Shown here piece after piece: positions 54,351-64,000 of a stretch of 64,000 bases of DNA. The notes below the pieces were generated by a model. The model was not told where the DNA came from, ran no database searches, and saw only the letters and a list, made by a program, of their open reading frames with translations. Positions within the stretch are counted from its first letter, which is position 1; every line of letters starts with the position of its first letter. The DNA is from Hansfordia pulvinata. Lineage: Eukaryota > Ascomycota > Sordariomycetes > Xylariales. The translations under genes were made by a program, and so were the position numbers. The DNA is taken from positions 2,046,001 through 2,110,000 of the forward strand of contig BJKQ01000003.1 in NCBI GenBank assembly GCA_006538405.1, given 5' to 3'.

Positions 54351-57250
54351 CCCGCACCCCATCTCTTCTCTGACAGCGCCACCTTTCCTCCTCCCTCCCT
54401 CCCTCCCTCGCCAGGCCACCGCGGGACTATTCCCGTAAGCATCTAGCCCAGGGGCCCCTTTCAGTTCATGAAACCCAACTGCCGTGGGTGCCGGGTCTCC
54501 GCATGCAGACGTGCCACCCGGTCACATCAGGAGGAGGCCCGGAAGTCAGGGAGAGAGAGAGAGAGAGCGAGGGAGCGAGGCAGGGCGAAGGCAGGGCGAA
54601 GGCAGGGCGGCGGCGCTGAGCAAGACGACGCGAGGTGGCCGCTTGTTTGCTTGCCTGTCTTCCTACCATTCGTACTTCACCTGCTAGCTACGACGTGAGG
54701 CTGGCTTCTTAGTTGCCCTCCTCACCCTCTGCTGGGGGCTTTGAGTTTGGTGGGAGCAAAGGGATGCGCCGGCGACCTCTGTCGGCACGTACGAGGGTTT
54801 TACCCCTGAGCGAGCGCCACCCACACGAGTGTAAGGTAGCCTGTGCGGGCGGAAATGCGGCTGCTTGTTCGGGCCGCCAGCAGCCAAGAGTCGACAAAAG
54901 AAGGCTGGTCCCTTGTTCCTGGCCTGATCTCACGGAGGTGCCGATACCGAATATGGGGGAGGAGGGGGGACTACTTCTCGTGTTGTGTTGCCGGGGATCC
55001 TGAGCGACAGAGTTTAAAAACCGGGGTGCTCTCGTATACAGGATTGGATGAACCACATGGCAAGAAAAACCTTAGCAGCTGCGGCTACCTGATAGACGTC
55101 CTCAAGCAGGCAGGCCGGACTCAGGTACTTAGCTTACCTTGCCTGAGTCCAGCGTATGAACGAGTGGTGGTGACATGGCGTGCACGGGTGGATGGCGCAG
55201 GTTCCTGCTGTTTTCGTGAGAAGGGAAGACTGCATCGTCTGACAATGCCGGTACTCGTAGTGGGGCTCCTTGCTCTGAATGAAATCAACATGGGTGCTGC
55301 GTTAGGTAGGTAGGTATGTGATGCCTCTTCTTATGATCATGACCCCCTTGCCACTTGGCTCGGTCCGTCCGTCGCGAGCAGACTCTTCTGTGATGACCAG
55401 AGAGCCTAATATAGAATACCGAATCGTACAGACCCCCTTGACAGAGGGGTCATGGTGCTGAAAGGCTCCATGCCAGCACTCGAATCGATTGGGGTATCAT
55501 TCGGCGGGTGCATGACCACATGGATGGAGAGCAGGGTGTTTTCTTTCCCCCTTCATCATGGTCTGACGGTGTTACCCCGTCACTGTCATCGTTGCGCAGA
55601 CACGAGCCCATGGATGTCGACCGATGCTCATGGATCGCACAGATGCATGCCGGTATCGTGAGTTGCCAGGCCGAGTTCGACTAGGTACTAGAAGTGCATG
55701 TACTCGAACATGTCGGGTACTCGTAGGTAGGTACTCGTACACACAGGACGCGGATGGGCCCTTGTCTCGGCACGTGAGCCGCCGCCAGCCTGGATATATG
55801 GTCCACGAGCGCGAGTTGAGAAGCAGCGACCCTTGCACTGTCATGTACGAGTAACTCGTCCGGGTTCTTTGTAGTTATGGCTGTGGGGGGAAAGACCCTG
55901 GAATGATCGATCTTCTCCCCTTCGTCGTTCTTTCTTTCCTTTTTCTGGCTCATCTTTCCGCGACGCTTGGATCGCGGGCGTAACAAAACTCTCCTCTGAT
56001 TCTCTGATACGAGCAAAGCGACCAGGGTCACTCCAACCCCCCCGGTCGAACGCGGTCCGCCGGCGAATCACGACGCGCTCTCGGAACGTCCCCTGCCGTC
56101 GTACAGCGGCGCGCTCCGAACGGCATACTCGTACGAATGGGTGCTTGGTGCTATGTGGATTCAAATTTCTATTTTCACCTCTGGCCCCTCCTCTCTATTG
56201 AACTTTTCGGCCCTGATTCTCACGGACCACGGGATCGGGTGGGTAATAAAGAAGAAGAAGAAGCAGCAGTACGAGTTCCCGTACTGCGCAGAGAAAGAAG
56301 TAGAAGGCAAACACAAGAGTCCCGCAGTCAGCGTGACTGCGTACCTCCTAAGGTGCTCCCGTCCCGCGTCGGGTACAGGTAGGTCCACGTACGAGTCCCT
56401 GCTTCCAGGCCGAGCTGGGCGAGGCAGACGGGCGACGCGGGAATCACGGCATGATAATACAAGCAATTCCATTGTAGTTGGGTCTCAACTAAAAGGTTCT
56501 TGTGGTTGGTCCCTGAGCTACGGAGTAACTAACTCATTTGAGTAACAACCCTCCTCCGGGCGAGTCCAGGCACGAATGACAAAAAAGTAGTCGCTACCTG
56601 TACTTGCAGTTTGAGCATTACAGCCGCGCTTGGTCGAGGCCTGGGGGACGGACCCGCCTCGTCGGATGCTCGTCTCGTACTGGGAGCAAGCAGTCAGCCA
56701 AAGGCAAAGCAAGGGACCAACATGTACCCAAGGTTCGCTGGCAACCTAAAGGAGGCTGTGCGGTGCCGTGGGCAACGGCCCCGGCCCCAGTCAGTCCAGT
56801 GGGCGGTAGTGAGCAACCTCAGCTCCCTCTTTGGCCTCTTTTGACTTTCCCTCCCTTTTGCTGGCGGTCGCGTATCCGTACGAGTAATTGTAGCCGCGGG
56901 ATCCATGTCCACGGGATCTCGTCTCTCTCGGCATCTCGCAACCGTGCATGTGCAAGAACCTGGTACGAGTACTCGTGCCGCGCCTGATCATGTGGGTGAT
57001 CAAGGGCTGGAGCCCGCCCGCCCGCGCTCGCTCTCTCTCTGCCTCCCTCTCTCTCTCGGCAGGATCGCGAGACCAGATCCCGGCCTGAGCCCAGGGCCGA
57101 GCAGTCAGGGATAGGGCCTGGGGTTTCACCACGGCCTTCCTGGCGGCGCATCAAAGTCCCAGGTTCGCTGACGAGATGTCGTGGATCCTACGGCCCGAGC
57201 AGGTACGAGTGAATACGAGTGCCTACTCTCGTCATTCTCATATCTTGTAT

Positions 57251-57253
57251 GTG

Positions 57254-57298
<45 letters not shown>

Positions 57299-57304
57299 GT
57301 GTGG
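57251..57304. repeat. (GT)n microsatellite, 54 bp, two C interruptions
   Basis: GT units broken by single GC units near each end. It may form Z-DNA under torsion. Confidence 0.95.
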
Positions 57305-58900
57305 GAGGAAAACATGGCGAGTGTCTTGTGTGGGATGAGACCATCCGCTACCGACCAGCACCACCCGCCAGATGCAGAAGAGAAGGATTCCCGCTCGTTA
57401 TTATATATTATATTACTCGTACGAGCATGTGCAGGCGTAGGTGTAGGTGACGAGCACTCGCATCCTGTGCATGCGTGATGTGATGGGGGAGGGCTGATGA
57501 CTGGTACCTAATCAACTAGTGGACGGGCTGGCGATGTCGCGATATGCACACCTGGTCGCGCGAAAGCAGCCCGAACTTACACTGAACCTGGACGGGAACC
57601 ACACCCCGGGGGGCCTCAGGTGGCCATGCCAAGCCTGCGCCGGCCGGGGTCATCTCTCGTCTCTGCTGACATGAACATGCATGACCGCGCCGTGGTCGAT
57701 GAGTCGAGGCTGATTCTGTCGATATTACTCCTTTCTGCCGTGCGGCGCGGGGCGGTGGGCGGGCGGCGGACAATGGCGAGCCTAACCCCATGTCAAGTCG
57801 CCAGCCCCGAGCGCGACGTGATAGGACGCGATAGGGCGCAATGGGGTCCGCGCCCCACCACCAAGCCTTATGGCGCGAAGGTGTCATTGGGGCCATTGAT
57901 TGTGTAAAGAGAGAAAGAGAAGAAAGAAAGAAAAGCCCGTAGGTCGTGGCGGACGGGAGTGCGAGACTCGCTGTCACTACCTACCTGCTAACCTACCTCT
58001 CGTACCTCTGATACCTGGGCACACGATCTCCTCCTCCTCCTCACGCGAGTCCCCCGGCCATGGTAGATGCACCGAGTAAGGTCCAAAGTATGATAATAAA
58101 TCAAGTGAAAGAGCACAGCCCTTTGTCTGCCCCCCGTACGAGTGGTAGTCCCAACCCTGGTCGGCTGAAGGGGCTGACTCTGCCCAACGTCAGTCCATCT
58201 CGTACCTACGGTACCTTACCCTGGCACGCCTGGGTGATAGGTACAGGTATCTTCTGTGCTCCACCGTACCTACATGTAGTACCTGACCTAAGCCTCACAT
58301 CCCCCAATCCGTGCAAGTCAGTTGGTTCCAGTGGATCCAATACGGGTACTCGTACTGCGCCGCTGCCGCTGCCGCTGCGCGCAGTAACCGTACTGCCCTG
58401 CACTGCACCCACTGCACCTACTGCACTGCGCCGCCAAAATGCCGGCCCGCACGACTATGTGGGCGACGATCATCATTCGGCCCTCTACCCAAACACTCTT
58501 TGCCCATGCCAGCATTCGAGCTCGCCATCGCCCGCAAACCCCGTCATCCCACTTCCGGTCTAAAGGCATGGTCGTGCATACAATATATATCAAGCCTCGA
58601 CCCTCTCCCCTCCCATCCGCACCAGCTCATTGCCACCACCGCCACTCACACACTCGCTCATTCGCTCAGTCGCTCACCTACCTGCCTCCCTCTCACTTGC
58701 TCACCAAGAAGGGATATTGGCCACCGTCGATCTATCTACCTATACCACACGTACGGGTACCCTGCTCGCCCTCCTGCTGCTGGCCTCTCTTTCCCCGTGG
58801 CAAAAGCGGTCATCGTCGCCGCCGCCGCCTGCTGTCAGACGCCACTCCAGAAACACCTGGTGATCTACCTCCCCTCACCGGCGTAGTCCCACCCGCCGTC

Positions 58901-59104
58901 ATGGCTCCCAGATACGAGTTGACGACGGCCCTGGACCACGTCGCCGCCCGGCCCGAGATCTGGAAGCCCATCGCCATGGTCGCCTGCTCCAGCCTGCTGC
59001 TGGCCATTGTCCTCATCACCGGCCTCGCCGTCTTCGTCCCTCGCGACCCGGACCACAGCACTCGCTTCACCAGGCTGCGCAAGCGCAAGTCCTGGAAGCA
59101 ATGA
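58901..59104 (+). CDS. Small single-pass membrane protein, 67 aa
   Basis: ATG 58901 opens a 67-codon frame: an amphipathic start (MAPRYELTTALDHVAARPEI), one strong membrane helix (MVACSSLLLAIVLITGLAVF) and a basic end (TRFTRLRKRKSWKQ). A long C/T-rich leader precedes it (58560-58890), as at other gene starts here, and the helix-plus-basic-tail layout is hard to get by chance. I do not recognise the family. The positive tail suggests it faces the cytosol or matrix. The same frame is open upstream, but that part is low-complexity, so the internal ATG is preferred. Confidence 0.55.
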   Translation: MAPRYELTTALDHVAARPEIWKPIAMVACSSLLLAIVLITGLAVFVPRDPDHSTRFTRLRKRKSWKQ

Positions 59105-61492
59105 TTCCCTTCCGGTCGTGCTTGCTTCCATAAAACAGGGAGCCGGCCTCATCATCAGCATCAGCATCACCATCATCGGCAACAACAACAACAACAATAA
59201 CAACAACAACAATCCTCTCTAACTCGAGAGACGAACGAGAGCCCCGGTCTGTTTGTGTCTGTGTGTGTCTCGTGTCGGCCATTTCCCACGAGTTGTCTCT
59301 CCATTCTCTCCCCTTGATTCAGGGAGGTGGATCCGATTCAGAGACAACATCCCATCGTCAGACACCAAACAGACTTACACTCCTCCCACCACACACACGC
59401 CATCCAGCCCTGACAGACCACACCAGTGCTGCTCCCATCTCGCTGCGCGGCCTCAACCTCTTCTTCGACTTGCATCAACACCCCTTTTTGGATCATGCCA
59501 ACACATAAGGACGACTTCCAGTCTGGAGAAGGGAGGGCGTGCACCCCTCGCAGTGTCACTGGAGAGAAACGGGACTGGGGGAAAGGGGCGACGCCGCAAG
59601 CGGCAGCCTGGCTCAGCCGCCACTCGACGCCTCACGGGCGTACGCGCACCTCTTTCCCATCCCACCCAGTAGCTAGCTCACCGCCATGAGCCAGGGGGGC
59701 CACCGGGGCCATGATACTATAGCGCGCCACAATGGCGTGCTCGACATCCCCCCCGGATTCGAACGCAAGGCAAATGGGACAATGCACCCGTCTTGCTCAG
59801 ATCTTTACCGAGTCGCCCTATACCCGGTTTGCGAGATCACTGCTCGCCCGCGCCGTGGCTGATCTCACACGACGGCGCAGCGTGCCAGACATGTGTGCGT
59901 TGTTGAACCTAAGCTCTGGGGAGGGGGGAGGGAGCAAGAGACGAGAAAGGGATCGAGTACAGAAGAGTCACAAAGGTCAGCCTCGTTGGCGCCACGAACG
60001 CCAGCAGAGGCGCGTGGAGCCCAGACTCGCCCTCGACATGACTTCAGACGACAATGAAGTAGAATAGAAACCCAAGAAATCACAACAGAAGAACAAAAAA
60101 ACAAGGAAATATCAGCCATTCGCAAGCGATGACCGATTTGCAATCGCTCTCAAGTACCCGAGCCCACTGCTGTGATTTGGACAGCCTTGAAGGCTCTTGC
60201 TGACAACGGGCTTCTCGCTCTGTTTTCGTATTCGGGGAGTGAGGCTGTCCCGGCAACCATTGCATTGTATGCTCGCCCCGACCATGCAGGTCATAAATTC
60301 GATGAGTCGTAAGTGAATCTCTTCGGTCGGGGGATTGCCTGCATGTGTGCGAGTGTGCTGTTTGCAGCCCACAGCCCCATGCTGCGGCTTCTCTCTTCTC
60401 CCTTGCCATGCCGAAACTGCTGGCGAAGCCAAGCAGGGGGTTCTTGCCGCGATATCCCTTTTCCCAGCGCCCATCACACAAGCGACGAGTAACCGAGAAG
60501 AGGGAGGGCGTCGTCCCACAACATGCGGTTATTTCCCTCTTTTCTTCTTGACGCCAATCAAAGCTAGCCCAACTCTGTCCGCGGTGTGGGAGATGCTGTA
60601 TCCCCAGAACCGCAGGTCTTCTTGAACGGGACGCATGAACGAATGATCGCCCATCAACCCGCACTATGGAAGGCGAGCTTACATACGTCCAACCTTGGAA
60701 ATTATGCCACTTCCTCGTCTTCTTTGGGCTTCGTATCTCAAAAAATCGACACTTACCCCCAGGGTCACGAGACAGACGCCCTTCCGCCCCCTCTCGACCC
60801 GACCCCGTCGAGACGATGAACGAGCCGCAAGGAAAGCAAGTCTGCGCGCACACATCCTGCCTCGTCAAGCATAGGCGGGCTTCCCGTCGCGAACATCCAG
60901 GTAAGAAGCAGCACGTGAAGGGACTCTGACATTGGTATTAGCACCGTTGACCACTGCCGCCACGTTTTGTGCAGCAGTCTACGTATCTCTCCCGGATCAG
61001 TGCCTGCCCCTCTCCGGATGCAAGACGAGGCTCAAGCGGGCCTTGAGGTGTTATGGTGCCCACGGAAACGCCCTGCTAGATCACATTGTCACAATGTGCC
61101 GCTGTGATATCCAGGTATGCATCCATGGCGTCCGAGAAGAGAGCTATGCGGGCAACTTCCCGGAAGCTTTTCAGTTCCAATCCAAGTCGCACATCGTAAG
61201 AGTCTGTGTCATCATGACCTGCACTCAAGGACGCGTGGATAGTGACCTTTCTCACAAGCGCAACACCATTAATGTCAAGCCACTAAGTGCAAGTCTCAAT
61301 CATGTTGGTCCAAAGCCTGCGATTCGACCTGCGGTATATGATGCATCAAGCTTTATTCCAGAGAAGATCACCAAAGGTATTTCCGTTTGGCGGCATGTCG
61401 AGAAAAACTCCAGTAACAAAACCAAAAAACCACACTTATCCCGCCGCCACATAGCTGGACAGCCAGAGGCAGGGCCAAAACGCATTCCACAT
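59105..61492. other. Intergenic, 2.4 kb
   Basis: Lies between the small membrane protein and the GGPP synthase stop. A CAA microsatellite is at 59180-59212. A 262-codon minus-strand frame (60080-60868) resembles no family and is not called. Confidence 0.45.
59180..59212. repeat. (CAA)n microsatellite
   Basis: Eleven CAA-type units with one TAA interruption, just after the small membrane protein stop. Confidence 0.95.
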
Positions 61493-62702
61493 CTACATGA
61501 TCAGCTTGTCCAAGATCTTGTGGATGGCCTGGCTCTTCCCCTGCCCGTTGTCCACCAAGTCGGTCATCTTCCTTGCCCTCTCAATCAGGACGGCCAGGAC
61601 CTTCTTGGTGTACTCAAAACTGCCTGTACTGTCCATGTACTTGACAGCATACCGTTTGACTTCCTCGTCGGAGGTCCTCTGCTTCAGGATATTGATGAGC
61701 TGTAGGTTCCCAGGATTGGAGCGGATGCTGTGGATGATGGGAAACGAGAATTTTCCCTCGGTCAAGTCCTCGCAGAGCCCCTTATTCTGGGTGTAGTCCA
61801 AGCTATGCAGATTTTTGTAGTCGTCTTCAATCTGGAAGATCAGGCCAAGCAGGTGGACCAGAGGCACACAGTCAATCGAGGTCTTGGACTCAGCCTGCAT
61901 CAGCTTGACGGCAAGACGGAAGAGTCCGGCCGTCTTGTTGCCGACCATCTCCAGGTAGTCTTCCTCGGTGGGGCATGTCAAGGTGTCTCTCCAGAAGAGA
62001 TCCATGCCCTGGCCGCGGTGGAGGTTGATCAGCTCCTCGGTGTAGATATTGAGCGCCTCAGGGTTGTTGAGCTTGCCCAGCTCTTGCAGGGCACAAAAAT
62101 AGACGTAGTTTGCCGAGTTGATGGTTTGCGCGGTGCCGAATATGCTGTGGGCGACGGGCAGACCCTGCGCAGCAACGAGTTGTCCTCGACGTCGTCGATG
62201 AGCAGCGAGGCCGTGTGTAGCATGCCGACGACCTTGATGATGATATCGCAGCTCTCCTGGGGCACCTCGAGCCAGGCGTTGAACGAGTTGACCATGAGGG
62301 AGCGGAAGTCCTTGCCGGGCTGGGCTATGAGGTACTCGTAGGGGCCGAGGACGACGCGCTCCTTGGGGTCGGACCAGATCTTCTTGGCGGTGACATTGAG
62401 GTCCTCGGTGGCAAAGCGCGCCGGGTCGGGGAGAGGCCGGAGGTCATACCGGTGGCAAAGGGAATGGCAGTGGCCGAGGAGCTCTTGCGATGGCGCGAGC
62501 CCTGCGCCAGCCAGTCGGACTCGGGCATGGGGCGGAGAGCGGACTTGGAAGGAGGGTGTGGGATGGCCTGGCCGGTGGACGAGGTGCGCGGGGGGATGGC
62601 GTTGGGGGACTTGGGAGAGGAGAGGATGGCGGTGGAAGGGTCAAGAGAGGCGTCCTGGGCTTGCTGGGCAGGTTCTTGAGGAGGGGTGGAAGCGGGATCC
62701 AT
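61493..62702 (-). CDS. Geranylgeranyl diphosphate synthase (two apparent 1-base frameshifts)
   Basis: No intron is needed. The frame starts at ATG 62702 ([10 protein letters not shown]) and ends [10 protein letters not shown]. It breaks twice: after [12 protein letters not shown] (near 62449-62450), where [20 protein letters not shown] continues in another frame, and after DNSLLRR (near 62163-62165), where [20 protein letters not shown] continues. One missing G on the coding strand at each site gives 403 aa, a whole number of codons. The trans-prenyltransferase motifs are intact: first Asp-rich DDVED in [15 protein letters not shown], and second in [33 protein letters not shown] and [15 protein letters not shown] are also typical. 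The enzyme adds isopentenyl units to make the C20 diphosphate used for protein prenylation, carotenoids and diterpenes. No terpene cyclase lies nearby, so a housekeeping role is more likely. Confidence 0.9.
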
Positions 62703-64000
62703 GCTGCTTGACGGACCTGATCCGAGGCAGGGACGGCGACAGACGGACTTTATAGCCCGGGCAGGTCACGGGAGGGGCGGGGCGTCGCCCGAGGGGGATC
62801 AGTCCAAGTCTGTTGGCGAGGCTCGGGTCGGAGCGCACTCGAGACCGAGCCTAGAGCTGGAAGCCACAAGGAAGGCGCAGGCTGGCTGGAGCTGGCTGGC
62901 TCCTCTGCTCCGGAAGGTGCCGCGGGCAGGTGCGGCAGGCTGGATCGATTGGCGGGGGCACGGGAAGGCGCGACAGGTACCGGGCGGGCTGTGAGGCTGG
63001 CTGAAGCTGGATTGGATTGAATTGGATAGAACGGGCTTGGTAGGGCTGGACTGGGCTTGCTCAGGTAGCCAAAGTGTAAAACCCCAGGGGCGGCGAATAA
63101 GGTGCAACGGGGCCGCGACAGACTGCCTGGGCTTGTCGATCAGGTCACGGCAATTCAGCGTGCCAGGGCAAGACCAAGTGGGCTGGGAACGAGAATCGAG
63201 TCAGCCACTGACGCGCCAGCGAAGAGATGTAGGGATTTTAGGTGCGAGACAAGAGAGAGAGAGAGAGAAGAGCAGGCGCAAGCAGAAACAGAAGCTATCG
63301 TCGGCAGGCTCGGACACGCAGTGGTCGTGGTGTCGAGCGTAGAGGCTGAGGTAGTGATGTCATGGACGATGGGAGGCTACTTACCTACCTTACCTACCTT
63401 ACTCGTAGGCAGGTACTTAAGAGGTAGGCAAGTATAGGTAAGGTAGTGCTCGTGCGGTGATACCTAAGACGGACGGAACCAAGCTATCTTATGTACACCA
63501 GACCTGCCCGACCTATCCTGCCTCAAGTAGGTAAGGTACAGCTTGGACCCTGACGAAGCTGTCACAACGGTTGGAGCGGATCCAGCGCAGATCTCGGGAG
63601 CGGCGCACGTGGGAAAGCTGGTCGACGGTCGGCAGGCGGCGCAGGAGGCTCGATTTGCGCGAGGGAGCTCGGGGATGGGAACAGTGTGGGATTGGACGAG
63701 GAGCCGAAATGTCGTGAGGAATTTTGGCGGTGGACGTTTGGGCTGCCTCTCGCCTTCTTGGCCGTTCTACTCGTATTTGTGAGTCAGCCGCCTCAAAAAC
63801 AGTGCTGCAGAAGCTACACGTATTTAATGTATGTAGGTTAGGTATTTGGAGGGCCAGCCACCTTAAACCCACGGATGCAGGTGGCTCCTCGTACCTACCT
63901 CTACCAGACCTCATTACACAACGGTAAATGTCCATACATTCCTGGATGCACTCCGGCGCATAGGTACTAGTCAGGTCAAATAGCTGCATGCGCGGGCGAC
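62703..64000. other. Intergenic to window end: GGPP synthase promoter side
   Basis: Holds a short GA tract near 63249-63268, a dense TACCTA/TAGGTA block at 63379-63540, and TACGAGTA octamers at 63400 and 63768. A 158-codon minus-strand frame at 63513-63989 is not convincing. Confidence 0.45.

Larger units (their letters stand above)
52114..58900. other. Gene-free stretch, 6.8 kb, rich in microsatellites and TACGAGTA
   Basis: I find no gene in this longest gap. It holds (GA)9, A15, G20 and two GT tracts, and nine exact TACGAGTA octamers between 55252 and 58354. Open frames up to 165 codons are low-complexity and have no start or splice support. It could be plain intergenic DNA, or hold non-coding transcripts that sequence alone cannot show. 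Confidence 0.5.

Noticed and set aside
59750..59775. Sequence resembling a tRNA T-loop on the minus strand (GTTCGAATCC)
   Set aside because: The flanking bases do not pair as a T stem, and no acceptor or anticodon arm is present.
60080..60868. 262-codon minus-strand frame
   Set aside because: No known domain, uneven composition and no leader-like or splice context; GC-rich fungal DNA yields such frames by chance.
60932..61705. 257-codon plus-strand frame over the GGPP synthase 3' end
   Set aside because: Its second half is the antisense of conserved GGPP synthase sequence; the rest is 3' flank.

Overview
The window is nuclear DNA of a filamentous ascomycete (Pezizomycotina). Genes are compact and carry short introns of about 50-130 bp with GT..AG ends and CTGAC/CTAAC branch sites. 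A 2EXR protein, a Zn2Cys6 regulator, indoleamine 2,3-dioxygenase and a Pex24/DysF peroxin all fit a Sordariomycete; the class is inferred from family content only. Bases are fairly GC-rich, and the gene-poor stretches are full of microsatellites and two short dispersed motifs.

Layout, left to right. 3-899 (+) is the end of a single-pass membrane protein. Then come a Cdc14-type septation-network protein (1332-2424, -), homoserine kinase (3907-5167, -), a 2EXR membrane protein (6032-7615, -), a secreted orphan (9412-10571, -), the RanBPM-like Gid1 subunit of the GID ubiquitin ligase (12106-14552, -) and Ies4 of INO80 (17055-17955, -). After a 4.5 kb gap there is an orphan with a Tyr-rich tail (22420-23345, +), indoleamine 2,3-dioxygenase (24616-26378, +), an HSL-type hydrolase (27198-28549, +), a coiled-coil protein (30571-31083, +), Mim1 (31292-31699, -), eIF2-beta (33546-35970, +) and a YMC/carnitine-type mitochondrial carrier (36598-37740, -).

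A possible small cluster follows: Zn2Cys6 regulator (38445-39653, -), MFS exporter (40330-41934, -) and isochorismatase-like hydrolase (42395-43103, +). The exporter and hydrolase diverge from a 460 bp promoter holding four spaced copies of a TCTCA-N2-TCCGGC box. Next are ribosomal protein eL22 (43531-44195, -), a fatty-aldehyde-type dehydrogenase (46070-47784, +), exosome subunit Rrp4 (48499-49725, -), a Pex24/DysF peroxin (50548-52113, +), a 6.8 kb gene-free stretch, a 67-aa membrane peptide (58901-59104, +) and geranylgeranyl diphosphate synthase (61493-62702, -).

Three points stand out. Four genes (ies4, the 22420 orphan, the MFS exporter and GGPP synthase, the last twice) need one added base to stay open. 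Each site lies in or beside a short G/C run, which looks more like systematic indel error in the assembly than five independent pseudogenisation events. The octamer TACGAGTA, either strand, occurs at least 28 times where about two are expected by chance, nearly always between genes. Two long inverted repeats built on CCGGAA/TTCCGG lie upstream of the indoleamine 2,3-dioxygenase gene. Exon boundaries were worked out by hand from splice signals, reading frame and family conservation. I found no tRNA or rRNA genes, transposon genes or CRISPR arrays.
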